From Avena insularis (lineage: Eukaryota; Streptophyta; Magnoliopsida; Poales; Poaceae), in assembly GCA_023614405.1 (NCBI GenBank), contig CM042697.1:159316149-159380148 (forward strand): a stretch of 64,000 nt of DNA. The letters run 5' to 3'. Shown one piece after another: positions 23,448 to 35,876 of the stretch. Position 1 is the stretch's first letter, and each line of letters begins with the position of its first letter. The position numbers were made by a program, and so were the translations under genes. Under the pieces are notes generated by a model. It did no database searches. It had not been told where the DNA came from and saw only the letters and a list, made by a program, of their open reading frames with translations.

Positions 23448-24712
23448 TGTAACATCCCAAAAATACTAAACTTGGATCATCAAACTCTAATCATCAAAAT
23501 TAGGGTTAACAAAAACTTTTCTAAATAAAAATATGAAAGCATGCATGTGTGTATGCATCCCATTTTGAATTCTTTTGAATTGCCTTGTTTATGCGTTTCT
23601 TTACTTGTAAAATGATTCTTAGGTGAAATAAACATCATCTAAACAATCCCCACACTTTTCCCAAAGACAAATAAATCAAAATAAGCCAAATTGAGTGAAT
23701 GGTCATTTTGCCCAACTTAACTCCCATGCCTACTTTGGCTGCCCCAAACTTTCAGAACTTAACAGAAACTTGTTTGGATCTTTACACCCCTTGATAGTAC
23801 TCATAACAAAGTATCAAGGCGCACCTTGTGATCATCCAGAAACTTTCAAATGCATAGTTTAAATGACAATTCAAAATTTTATCTTTATCATATGGGAAGA
23901 TCCCACTTTTTCAAAAACCACTCAAACAAGCTCAACTTTCAAAACCCAAGCATTTGATGACTCACCAGCACCAACCTAGCACACCCACCAAAAATATTTT
24001 CAGAAAACTTGAATTATTGCGGCCATTTCATTAAACACCTTGCAGATACAAATCAAAAAAATCCAAACACTATTGTGAGCAGTGATTCTTGCCTAACTTG
24101 TTCCCTCTCTGGATCCAACTAGGCTTTAATAGATCATCTAGCTCAATTGCAAACCTCTAGCATCACTGTAAGCTTGGCAATGTCATCAATGCAGAGCAGG
24201 CCGAGTGCACCCTTGTCACCCCCATGTCGACAGCAAGCTAGGAGAAGAAACAAGCCTAGCAAACATGTCTGGGAGCAAGCCAACACCCCACCGCCACTCC
24301 TTGTCCAGCGCTCGAACGTTGCCAACCCCTGGACCACACGCATGGACCATGCCAAGCTCGCGAGCAACCATGCCGAGAGCGTTCCCCGTGCGCCACGCTC
24401 GACCGACGCCCACAGACCGCGCGCCTCCCTTGCCGCTTGCATATGTGATCACCACCGTCCCAGCAACCCCGCAGACACGCTCGTTCGCCGCCGCGCGGAC
24501 CACACACGCTGTGCGCATTAAAAACCTCCGTCGGGCACGCGCAGAGCACCGCCGCATTCCGACCAAACCGCACCACCCCACGCCTCGCCACCACGTCGTT
24601 GAGCATCACTAGGGAGCACCGCACCGCCCCCTATCGTCGCCCACGCCGATAGCCCTCTGTGCCGTCGACCACGACGAGCTCACCTTGCGCCCCGTCGGTC
24701 CCCTCTCGCCAC

Positions 24713-24720
24713 TATAAATA
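24713..24720 (+). promoter_or_regulatory. TATA box of A-type LTR
   Basis: TATAAATA inside CCACTATAAATAGAGG, upstream of the sequence GAGCACACCATCTCACTCCC that is conserved in A- and B-type LTRs and probably lies near the transcript start. Confidence 0.65.
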
Positions 24721-25071
24721 GAGGCCACCCCCAGCCGAATTGAGCACACCATCTCACTCCCCTCTCCTCACTGATCGTTCCACCCCGTTCCCGAAGCAAG
24801 GCGAGCAGCACTTCGCTAGAATTTCACCGGAGCCCGCCGCCTCTGGAGAAGAAGGGAGCCAACGATTGGAGCTGCCCTAGGAGAAGCTGCCGATACCAGG
24901 AGGTTCGCCGTCGTCGACTTCGTCGTTCGCCCGCCTCGCCGACCCTCGCCTGAGCCCCGGTGAGCCCCCGACGACCCCCACCTGCCGCGTTAGGTTTCTG
25001 TCTTACCGGCATTGCCAACGTCGATGATGACCCTCAGCCGTTAGATTAGAACAAGATCCCACGGCTCACAT

Positions 25072-26435
25072 TGTCGGGGGTGTACCCCCAGGTACCCCAG
25101 AGTTGGTGCATCGAGTTATTCAATAAAGTGCTAAATTAGCAGAGACGATAAATATAAATAGAATAAATAAATGGAGAAGACAACTGCACTTGGGCCGAAT
25201 TAGGGAAGATTCGGTCCGTACAGATCACTGCCACACCAAATTTCACCCTCATGGGCCAAATTAGAGCAGCAGGAGCCGAATCAGGCTAATTCCCCGCATG
25301 GGCCGAATCAGGCTTACCTCGACCTAGTCAAACTCTGCTGCACCGCGCCAGCAAACCCCACACCTCGCCATCGCCTCCCGGATGGGCCGAGTCTGGAGGA
25401 CCTCGGCCCACCGTGGGTTCAGTCCGCTCAGGCACCACCTTAATAGTTGCCTTCCCCGCGTGGGCCGGCGGGAGCAATCCCGGCCCATCGACGAGCCTCA
25501 CCAAGACCCCAGGCGTTCCCTTGACCCGGCTGGGCCTCAGGAGAGGATCCGAACAGGCCTGTTCGACCCGGTGGAAGCCAGGGTGACCTGGCGGGGCTCC
25601 TTCCATCATGGGCCGAATGAGAAGGGTCGCAGCTGGGCCTTTACCTTTATTCGGCTGTGAGGAAAATAAAGACTCGGCTGGGCTTTCTAGCTCCAGGCCG
25701 ACTAAAACAGGCCATAGGCCGAATTAACGTTTTTCCTAGGACGTCCAGGCTGAATAAAACTACTTCAGGTGCCCTGTTATCCATTCCTAGACGCATCCAG
25801 AAATCTACAACGACTCGCCATCGAGCCAAGACAATCTCCACCAGTATTGTGCCAGCCTTAGGAGCCCTCCAGCTCAAACTGGCACATGGCATATGGAAAA
25901 TGCCCTTGGCATCTAACAAGATGCTAGGGATATGCTCTTGGCGTCAAATAAGATGCTAGAGAATATGCCTGGAATCTCGAAAGATGCCAGCATATGCTGA
26001 GCATCTCTAGAAGATACCCAGAATATGCCACCTAGATACCAAGCGTGTAGCACAAGTCTTGTCCCCTAGGCTCCCCTTTATAAGGAGCACCAGGGGATCA
26101 TTACAGGAGAGCCCCCGAAGGGCTCTTCCCCTCTCTGCTCAATAGGAGATCTTCTTCTTCTTCCTCCTCCAATCTCACAGAGAGATCTAGATGGAGGCAT
26201 AGGAGATACAGCTCAAGGAGCATGATTGTAGCCACAAGTATGGCAAGATTATAAGAGATTAGATGTAGAGAAAGAGGTGTTATCTCCAAATGAGAGCCTC
26301 AATCCTATATACATTGTATTTCTCTTTGTTCATACGAGTGCGATCTTCACTGCATCATCCCTCTTCGGATTCCTCCACGTCCATCGGCCCCAACTTTAGC
26401 CTATCCATGGCATATGCCGTGATACCACCACGACA
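25072..26435 (+). repeat. 5' LTR of D
   Basis: 1364 bp, TGTCGGGGGTGTACCCC to ACCACGACA. It contains repeated GGGCCGAAT words and a TATA-like CCCCTTTATAAGGAGC near 26070. It differs from the 3' LTR by substitutions and a roughly 20-bp deletion near 25390. Confidence 0.88.
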
Positions 26436-26456
26436 TTTGGTGCCCACCGTGGGGCC
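26436..26456 (+). other. Primer binding site candidate of D
   Basis: TTTGGTGCCCACCGTGGGGC directly follows the LTR, a sequence common after LTRs of grass Tat-type and related elements. The tRNA partner is not determined here. Confidence 0.6.
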
Positions 26457-26849
26457 TCTTAGTGGCGTTGGTTGGGTTTCCATCCGGACGGGAGCATCTT
26501 CATCAACCTCTTCCTCATAGAGCACTTTCAGCTCCTCAAGCAAACAGAGAGCAGAGAGGTAAGCGCGGAGGCTCTCCAAGTCTGACTCGGCAAGGCAGGT
26601 AAGACTTAGCAAGAATGACTCAAGTGTTTCTCCAAGCATACTGTAAGTACCAAGTAACTCAGCAGGGCAGGTATGACTTAGCAAAAATCACTCAAACACT
26701 TCTCCAAGTACACTGTAAGTGCCAGATAACTCAGCCACCTACACTCAATCCTTCACCCCGGGGAGAAAATAACTTAACCCGGGGACTAGTCAACTTATAC
26801 GTAGAGTCACCTTTGGATAAAGAGAACGTTATGATGATTCAGATCTGTA

Positions 26850-27400
26850 TTTGAGTCAGCTTATTTATAACTCGGATAGAATTTGAGTCAGCTTATTTAT
26901 GAGTCAGATAGAGTTTGAGTCGGTTTACTTATGATTTGGATTGACCTGTAACTCGGCTCACCAGCCAGCTTATTGATGATTCGGATAGAATTTTAGTCAG
27001 CTTATTTGTAACTCGGATAGAATTTGAGTCAGCTTATTTGTAACTCGGATAGAATTTGAGTCAGCTTATTTATAACTCGGATAGAATTTGAGTCAGCTTA
27101 CTTATAACTTGGATAGAATTTGAGTCAGCTTATTTATGATTCGGATAGAATTTGAGTCAGCTTATTTATAACTCGGATAGAATTTGAGTCAGCTTATTTA
27201 TAACTCGGATAGAATTTGAGTCAGCTTATTTATGAGTCAGATAGAATTTGAGTCGGTTTACTTATGCTTTGGATTATCCTTTAACTCAGCTCACCAGCCA
27301 GCTTATTGATGATTCGGATATAATTTGAGTCAGTTTATTTATGCCTCGGATTAACCTTTAACTCAGCTCAGTAGCTTGTCTCTGATTCGGACTGACATTT
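26850..27400 (+). repeat. Tandem array, 32-bp unit (element D)
   Basis: The unit core is GAATTTGAGTCAGCTTATTT followed by ATAACTCGGATA. Copies start at regular 32-bp steps (for example 27061, 27093, 27125, 27157), with variants TATGATTCGG and TATGAGTCAG. About 12-16 units, degenerate at both ends. Confidence 0.85.
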
Positions 27401-27734
27401 GATTCAGCTTGCGAGGGTATATAATAATTCGGATTTGCATTCGGACTTGGCGTACTAGCTCATCTCTGATTGGGACTAAAGTTTGATTCAGCTCGCCAAA
27501 TTGCCAGGTTATATTATATCTCGGATTGATATCTCACTATCTTGCCAGGTCATCTCATACCTCAGATGACTATTTGCCAGCTTATCATATCTCAAATTTA
27601 TATCTCATATCAACATCTCTAATCAGATCTCTCAGCGGTTAACCCTATTAACATATCCCAAAACTTAATCTCGGATCTATATCTCGGATCCATATCAAAG
27701 GAAAATTAACATCATCTCACCAAATCAAGTTATA

Positions 27735-28160
27735 TTGTGGCAAACAGGTGACTCAGATTTAAGTCATATACCTCGGATTTGAGTCAGATGACTCAGATTT
27801 GAGATGTAAGTCAAAATTGAGTAAAGAAACTCGGATTTGGAAACAGATGACTCGGATTTAAGTCATATACTTCGGATTTGAGTCAGATAACTCAGATTTG
27901 AGATGTAAGTCAAAATTGAGTAAAGTAACTCGGATTTGGAAACAGATGACTCAGATTTAAGTCATATACCTCGGATTTGAGTCAGATGATTCAGATTTGA
28001 GATGTAAGTCAAAATAGAGTAAAGAAACTCGGATTTGGAAACAGATGACTCGGATTTGAGTCATGTACCTCGGATTTGAGTCAGATAACTCAGATTTGAG
28101 ATGTAAGTCAAAATTGAGTAGAGTAACTCGGATTTGGAAACAGGTGACTCGGATTGTGAC
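27735..28160 (+). repeat. Tandem array, 99-bp unit (element D)
   Basis: The landmark CTCGGATTTGG recurs at 27830, 27929, 28028 and 28127, exactly 99 bp apart. Inside each unit, shorter words (CTCGGATTTGAGTCAGAT, CTCAGATTTGAGATG) recur about every 20-33 bp. The array therefore looks like a higher-order repeat derived from the same CTCGGATTTGAGTCAG word as the 32-bp array. Confidence 0.85.
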
Positions 28161-28640
28161 TTACCCAAACAGGTTATGACCAGTGCCCATGAAGGCCAGA
28201 TGTCTAGAAACTTACCCGAAGGGGTTATGACCAGTGCCCATGAAGGCCAGAAGTCCAGAAACTTACCCAGAGGGGTTATGACCAGTGCCCATGAAGGCCA
28301 TAAGTCTAGAAACTTACCCAAAGGGGTTATGACCAGTGCCCATGAAGGACAGAAGTCCAGAAAATTACCCAAAGGGGTTATGACCAGTGCCCATGAAGGC
28401 CAGAAGTCCAGAAACTTACCCAAAGGGGTTATGACCAGTGCCCATAAAGGACATAGGTCTAGAAACTTACCCAAAGGGGTTATAACTAATGCCAAAGCAG
28501 GCCAGAAGCCCAGAAACTTACCCAAAGGGGTTATGACCGAATGCCCAAGAAGGCCAGAAGTCAAAAAACTTTCCCAAAAGGGTTAAGACCAGAGCCCAAG
28601 AAGACCAGAAGCCAAAAACTTGCCCAAAAGGGTTATAAGA
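28160..28640 (+). repeat. Tandem array, 51-bp unit, open as 17-residue repeats
   Basis: GGTTATGACC recurs every 51 bp (28172, 28223, 28274, 28325 onward), about nine units. Since 51 is a multiple of three, a frame from 28134 to 28586 stays open and encodes repeats like VMTSAHEGQKSRNLPKG. There is no known domain, and the opposite strand is open as well. I regard the frame as a by-product of the repeat, but it could be tested for transcription. Confidence 0.8.
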
Positions 28641-28748
28641 CATTGAAGTATACTACCAAGGTACAATAAGTCGAAAAACAACTCTGGGAATATTTGAATT
28701 TAAAGCCTATGAGCGACTCCATGAGTCCCACATAGCCTCGGGGACTAA

Positions 28749-30098
28749 TGTCGGGGGTGTACCCCCAGGTACCCCAGAGTTGGTGCATCGAGTTATTCAA
28801 TAAAGTGCTAAATTAGCAGATTAAGAGACGAGAAATATAAATAAAATAAAGAAAAGGAGAAGACAACTACACTTGGGCCGAATTAGGGAAGATTCGGTCC
28901 GTACAGATCACTGCCACACCGAATTTCACCCTCATGGGCCGAATCAGAGCAGCAGGAGCCGAATCAGGCTAACTCCCCGCATGGGCCGAATCAGGCTTAC
29001 CTCGGCCCAGTCAAACTCTGCCGCACCGCGCCAGCAAACCCCACACCTCGCCATCGCCTCCCGGATGGGCCCACCATGGGTTCAGTCCACTCAGGCACCG
29101 CCTCAATAGTTGCCTTCCCCGCGTGGGCCGGCGGGAGCAATCTCGGCCCACCGACGAGCCTCACCAAGACCCCAGGCATTCCCTTGACCTGGCTAGGCCT
29201 TAGGAGAGGATCCGAACAGGCCTGCTCGACCCGGTGGAAGCCAAGGTGACCCGGCGGGGCTCCTTCCATCATGGGCTGAATGAGAAGGGTCGTAGCTAGG
29301 CCTTTACCTTTATTCGGCTGTGAGGAAAATAAAGACTCGGCTGGGCTTTCTAGCTCTAGGCCGACTCAAATAGGCCATAGGCCGAATTAACGTTTTTCCT
29401 AGGACGTCCAGGCCGAATAAAACTACTTCAGATGCCCTGTTATCCATTCCCAGACGCATCCAGAAATCTACAACGACTCGCCATCGAGCCAAGACAATAT
29501 CCACCAGTATCGTGCCAGACTTGGGAGCCCTCCAGCTCAGACTGGCACATGGCATATGGAATATGCCCTTGGCATCTAACAAGATGCTAGGGATATGCTC
29601 TTGGCGTCAAATAAGATGCTAGGGAATATGCCTGGCATCTCCAAAGATGCCAAGGCATATGCTGAGCATCTCTAGAAGATACCCAGAATATACCACCTAG
29701 ATACCAAGCGTGTAGCACAAGTCTTGTCCCCTGGGCTCCCCTTTATAAGGAGCACCAGGGGGATCGTTACAGGAGAGGCCCCGAAGGGCTCTTCCCTTCT
29801 CTGCTCAATAGGAGCTCTTCTTCTTCCTCCTCCCATCTCACAGAGAGATCTAGATAGAGGCGTAGGAGATACAGCTCAAGGAGCATGATTGTAGCCACAA
29901 GTATGGCAAGATTATAAGAGATTAGATGTAGAGAAAGAGGTGTTATCTCCAAATGAGAGCCTCAATCCTATATACATTGTATTTCTCTTTGTTCATACGA
30001 GTGCGGTCTTCACTTTATCATCCCTCCCCGGATTCCTCCACGTCCATCGGCCCCAACTTTAGCCTACGCATGGCATATGCCGTGATACCACCACGACA
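28749..30098 (+). repeat. 3' LTR of D
   Basis: 1350 bp, same ends as the 5' LTR, preceded by the polypurine tract at 28735-28748 and followed by CACAT. The TATA-like CCCCTTTATAAGGAGC is near 29740. Confidence 0.88.
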
Positions 30099-32579
30099 CA
30101 CATCGCCCCATACCGCTTCGCACCCCCTCGTCTCATTGACGCATGGGGACATCGACTTAACCAGCCCGCGTAAGCGCTATGCTTAGCAGGCCGGCCCAGT
30201 ATCGTTTCCCACGCAGCCCAGTCATTTGAAATTAACCTTTTCCATTTTATTTCAAACACACTTCTGCACCTAGATTCAAAAATCAATCCAGATCGATTCA
30301 TTGAACCAAATTGAATGAAACCAAGTTTTTTACAAAGGTCTGGAAACGCTGAATCCAAGCCCGTTGGATTCAAGTCATTTGGATATGTAGATCATCCTTG
30401 GTAAAAATAACAAGGCAGAAGATTTTCTGCATTCAAACATTTTTCAAATTTAAACCATGATAGATTTTGAGTTGATTCCAATTCTCAAAATCACATTAAC
30501 CATACCTTTCAGAATATATAAAAATATATAGGTTTACTTACAGAAATAATGACCAAGTAATAAAAGAATGCCACATAGGCATTTCTAGTCACTTTATTTA
30601 ATTAAAATAAAAGGTTAAACCTTATTAAATTGTGACACCACTTTAAATCACATTCCCATGTACTAAAATATGTGGTGATGACATGCGTCAACATGATCCC
30701 ATGTTTGGTTTGGAGAATATTAAATCCTAAGTAGTTTTTCAATGAGCAGAAATTACTTTTCTAAAAATAAAAGGAATTAAACCAAGCCTTAATCTTGTAA
30801 TGTTAGAGATGATGCTAGATCATCTATAGGACCCCTTTTGTGTGATGATTGCAAGTAGTTAAATATTGTTTGGTGATTGTGTACCTAGTATTTATTTATA
30901 GACGCTAGTACCGACCAAGGATACGAGGAGGAAGGATGATACTACGAAGAAGAAGCCGAGGAGAACTTCAACCACTGCTCTGCTCAAGGCAAGCTGTTAA
31001 CCTTTCAAGCTAACACTTGCAATTTAGCAAGCTTATATTGACACTGATGCAAGCCTAATACTACTAGTTGAATGTGCAAGCTAACACTTGCAAGATACTA
31101 TACCCATGCAAGCAAATACTTGCTTGTTACCATGCCAACTATATGCCTTAAGCATATGTGATCATACCAACTTGATACCCCCTCCTAGTTTTATTCGCAA
31201 GCTTTCTATTTTATTTCTTTATCAAAGCTACTTACTTAGAGTTTACTTAAGTGAATTGTAGATTCTATAAAGATAATTGAAGGTTGCATAAAGAGCATAA
31301 AATTTGGCCTAAGCTAGATAATCTTTACGTCATCCTAAGGCATGAGACTGAACTTAGTTAAAACTCCACTTATTTACCACCCCTCATTAGTACTTACCCC
31401 CACTTGTAGATGCTAGTGCTAAGCATAAAACCTGATCAAATTTAGATGGGAATACTTGGTGGAAAAATGATTATGAAAACCTTGGAATGATGGATCATTC
31501 TATTGAAATGTTTTAGACATGTGTTTCCGAACACCAGATGATTTATGGTGATGAAAATGTTGAGGCATGAGCCTTATCCCTTTATAAAACTGATGGTTGT
31601 CTGAATGCGATACCAATCCAATTTTACCGTACAACCACAATACCCGAGAATTGGGTAGGGCTTGACTGGAAACTTATATACCTTAGTATTAGTTCCCTCA
31701 CGGCCAAGGTCTGAGCTGAGGCTACCTTGTGAAGATTGTCCACCTGTGCAGTACCCAAGATGACAGTTGGTCATGGTTGGGAGGCCAAACTCACATGAGA
31801 GGTGCTTATACTAGGGCGTGTAATTGAAAAGTTAGGATTGATTATCCGCATACTGAGTATGGTGAATTCAGGATTTGTTCCTAACGGATGTATCGAATGT
31901 TGTGGTGAAAGTGTACAATCTCTGCAGAGTGTCAAACTATTCGAATAGCCGCGTCCGCGGTTATGGACAGTTGGAGTGGCCATACTATTCCCCCGTCAGA
32001 TGTTTTCAAAATGACTTGTGAAATGAATTGAGACTTTGACTTGACCACCACAGGGTTGTGATATGAAATACAAGTTCCCACTTAGGGTTATAAAACTTTA
32101 ACTAGCATTCTTTGCTTCTGAACTTAGTAGAGGTAAATCTGGCTTTTTGCAAAACAACCCTAGAGCCTAGTGTCCTATTACAAAAACCCCCTTCACTTGT
32201 TAGTATTAGTTTGCGAGTACTTAAAGAGTACTCATGGCTTTGTACCTGGCTATTCCCATGGCCAGAATATGAAGAGGAGTACCTGGAGGATGGACCCCAG
32301 GAAGGTTACGACAACTAGGATCATCTCCCATCGTCAGCATTGCCTATGACCCCGAAGATGGAGCTTCGCCTACGCTACGGTTATTATTACGTATTCCGCT
32401 GCTTGTGTTGTATTAAGACTGGATCATGAGATCCTTATTTGGTGTAAAACCTTATGTATGGTTTGTAATGGATGATGTACTGTGATATCCAATTCTGTTA
32501 TGTCTCACAAAAATGGTAATCCTGGGATTGCGATGTATGGCATAACAGGCATCTGGGATTAAAAATCCGGGTGTTGACA

Positions 32580-35500
32580 ATGCATATCCATCAATGGTGA
32601 CCATCCTGAGAGCAACCTTGCCACCCCCATGTCGCCAGCGAGCTAGGAGAAGCTCTAGCCTCGCCAACCTTGTCTGGGATACACAACACCGTCCCCCGCC
32701 ACACCCTGTCCAAGCCTCGAGCCTTGCCAACCCCTGGACCACATGGCAAGCTCGCGCCCAGTTTCTCTGAGAGTGAGCCCAGAGCGTGCCAGTGCGCCGC
32801 ACGCGACACCAGCCCACAGACCGCGCGCCGCCCTTGCCGCTTACGTACGTGATCACCAGCACCCCAGCAACAAGCCAGAAAACCCTGTTCGTCGCCGCGC
32901 GGACCATTGATGTTGTGCGCCATTAAAATCCCCGTCGGACCCGCCTAGAGCGCCGTGTTGTTCCGACCGTTCCTCACCGCCCCACGCCACACCATCAAGT
33001 CGTTGAGCTTCTCCAGGAGGCAACTCACCGCCCCCTATCGTCGCCCATGCCATTAGCACGCTGTGCCGACGACCACGACGAGCTCCACCCGCGCCCGTTG
33101 GTCCCCTTCAGGCAATATAAGGAGGCCACTCCCGTTCGATTTGAGCACACCATCTCACTCCCCACCTCTCACTGATCACACCCACTCACCCCCGGAGCAA
33201 GGCGAGAACAAGGTGGCCGGAATTTCACCGGAGTTTGCCGCTGCAGAGGAGGAGAGGCGCCGTCGATTAGAGCCGCCCTAGGAGGAGCTGCCGGTACCAG
33301 GAGGATCGTCGTTGTTGACTTCGTCATTCTCCCTCGTCGCCAAACATCGCTGGAGCCCCGGTGAGCCCCCACTGACCCCCACTGGCCATGCTAGGGTTCA
33401 ACATCGCCGCATCCTGGTCAGGTGTGGACGATGAACCATGATCATAGGATTAGAGTTAGATCGCACAGTCCACATCTCCCCATACCGCTTCGCCACTTGT
33501 TGTCTCACTGACGAGTGGGGTCGTTCACTTAACCAGCCCACGCGCGCGCTGTAAGTAGTGGGCCGGCCCAGTTAAACCTCCCGCGCGACCCAACAATTCA
33601 AACTTAGGTTTATTCATTTAGTTTCAAAAGCAGTTATGTACCTAGATTCAAAAATCAACCCAGCTCGATTCACTGAACCAAAATGCATGAAACCAATTTT
33701 GTTAGTAAGGTACTGAAGTGTTTAATACAAGCCCGTTGGATTCAAACCAATTATATTTGTAGATCACCCATAGAAAAAACAACAAGGTAGAAGCTTTTCT
33801 GCATTCAAACATTTTTCAAAATTCAACCACAAAAGGTTTTGAGTTGATTCGAACTCTCAAAAATCACATTTAACCATACCTTTCAGATTATATAAAAATA
33901 TATAGAGTTGCTTGCAGAAATAATGATCAAGTAATAAAAGAATGCCTCATAGGCCATTCTCATCACATTAATTAATTAATTAAAAAAGGGTAAACCTTAT
34001 TAAATTGTGACACCACTTTAAATCACATTCCTATGTACTGAAATATGTGGTGATGACATGTGTCAACACGATCCCATGTTTGAGTTGGAGAATATTAAAT
34101 CATAATTAGTTTTTCAATCAGTAGAAATTACTTTTCTAAACTAAAGAAAATGAAATTATTTTCCTTAATGGTTGTAATGTTAGTGATGATGCTAGATCAT
34201 CTAATGTGAACCTTTGTGTGCTAAATAAAGTAGTTAAGAATTTTGTGGTGATTGTGTACCTCGTATTTATTTATAGATGATAGTACCGAACAAGGATACG
34301 AGGAGGAAGGAGGATACTACGACGAAGAAGCCTAGGAGAACTTCAACCACTGCTCTGTACAAGGCAAGCTACAACTTGCAAGTTATCTTCATTAGCAAGC
34401 GTAATACTACTGGTTGAATTAGCAAGCTATTAACTGAGCAAGATAAACATTTGCCACTTGGCAAGCTTATACCCATTGATGATACCCAATCCTAGTTTTA
34501 CTTGCAAAGCTTAGTACTTTATTTATCAAAGTTTTCTCTTAGAGTTTACTTAGTGACTTGTAGATTCTAGGAAGATAATTGAAGGTAGCATAAAGAGCAT
34601 AAAACTTGGCCTAAGTTAGATAAATCTTGATGTCATCCTAAGGCATGAGATTGAACCTAGATAAGATCCAATTGCTTATCACCCCTCATTAGTATTTATC
34701 CCACTTGTAGATGTTAGTGCTACGCATAAAACTGGATCAACTTTAGATGGGAATACTTGGTGAAAATGGTTATGAAAACCTTAGAATGATGAGTCATTCT
34801 ACTGCATGTTTTGTCATATGTTCTTGAACACCAGATGATTTTGATGATAAAAATATTAAGGCATGAGCCTTAGCCCTTTATAAAACTGATGGTTGTTTGG
34901 ATGCGATACCATTCCAATTCTTACCGTACAACCACAATACCCGAAATTTGGGTAGGGCTTGACTGGAAATTTATACACCTTAGTATGGGTTCCCTTGCGG
35001 CCAAGGTTTGAGCTGAGGCTACGTTGTGAAGATTGTCCACCTGTGCAGTACCCAAGATGACAGTTGGTCATGGTTGGGAGGCCAAACTCACAGGAGAGGT
35101 GCCTATACTAGGGCGTGTAATTGAAAGGTTAGGATTGATTATCCGCATACTGAGTATGGCGAATTCAGGATTATTCCTGACGGATGTATCGAATGTTGTG
35201 GTGAAAGTGTACAATCTCTATAGAGTGTTAAACTATTCGAATAGTTGCGTCCGCGGTTATGGACAGTTGGAGTGGCCATACTGTTCTGTCGTCAGATGTT
35301 TTCAAAATGACCTATGAAATGATTTATGACTTTGACTTGACCACAACAGAGTTGTGATATGAAATTCAAGTTCTCACTTAGGTGCTATAAAACTTTCAAC
35401 TAGCTTTCTTTGCTTCTGAAGTCAGTAGAGATAAATCTGGCTTTTTGCAAAACAACCCTAGAGCTTAGTATATCCTACTCAAAACCACTTGACTTGCTAG

Positions 35501-35876
35501 TACTAGTTTGCGAGTACTTAAAGAGTACTCATGGCTTTGTCCCTGGCTATTCCCGTGGCCAGACTATGAAGAGGAGTATCAGGAAGATGGACCGCGGGAA
35601 GGTTACGACAACTAGGATCATCTCCCATCGTCAGCATTTCCTGTGACCCTGAAGATGGAGCTTCGCCTACGCTAGCGTTAATATTACGTTATTCCGCCCC
35701 TTGAATTGTATTAAGAACTAGATCATGAGATCCTTATTTGTGTAATACCTTATGTATGGTTTGTAATGGATGATGTATTGCCATATCAAATCTGTTATGT
35801 CTCACAAAAATGGTAATCTTGGGATTGTGATGTATGGCATAACAGACATCTGGGATTAAAAATCCGGGTGTTAACA
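32580..35876 (+). repeat. B-type LTR, second part (interrupted by the A insertion)
   Basis: Starts at the ATGCA target site and matches 13387-16701. It ends GGGTGTTAACA and is followed by TCATG (35877-35881), the right target duplication of B. Its TATA-like sequence AATATAAGG lies at 33114-33122. The missing first part is the segment equivalent to 12102-13391. The long frames near 32450-33370 are chance ORFs of the GC-rich zone. Confidence 0.85.

Larger units (their letters stand above)
25072..30098 (+). mobile_element. Non-autonomous LTR element D with internal tandem arrays, TSD CACAT
   Basis: 5027 bp. Two LTRs (25072-26435 and 28749-30098) are flanked by CACAT at 25067-25071 and 30099-30103. 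It has a primer-site candidate and a polypurine tract but no gag or pol. The 2313-bp interior is almost wholly tandem repeats with periods of 32, 99 and 51 bp. The tract GCCTCGGGGACTAA before the 3' LTR resembles the CTCGGGGGCTAC tract of the Tat-clade element at 55133, suggesting mobilisation by Tat-type machinery (inference). Confidence 0.88.
23448..32579 (+). repeat. A-type 3' LTR interrupted by element D
   Basis: LTR parts 23448-25071 and 30104-32579 join at the CACAT target duplication of D to give an LTR of about 4.1 kb, TGTAACATCC to GTGTTGACA. It is followed by ATGCA (32580-32584) and the interior of a B-type LTR, so this element inserted into that LTR. Its GC-rich promoter zone is 24200-25070. 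Frames at 24143-24624 are chance ORFs found in every A-type LTR copy. A short field of GCAAGC/TTGCAAG words lies near 31000-31140. Confidence 0.85.

Noticed and set aside
24147..24612. Possible basic/proline-rich host protein
   Set aside because: It lies fully inside an A-type LTR and appears, with shifted frames, in the other copies.
26850..28640. Regular repeats resembling a CRISPR array
   Set aside because: Units are contiguous tandem repeats without unique spacers, inside an LTR element of a plant genome.
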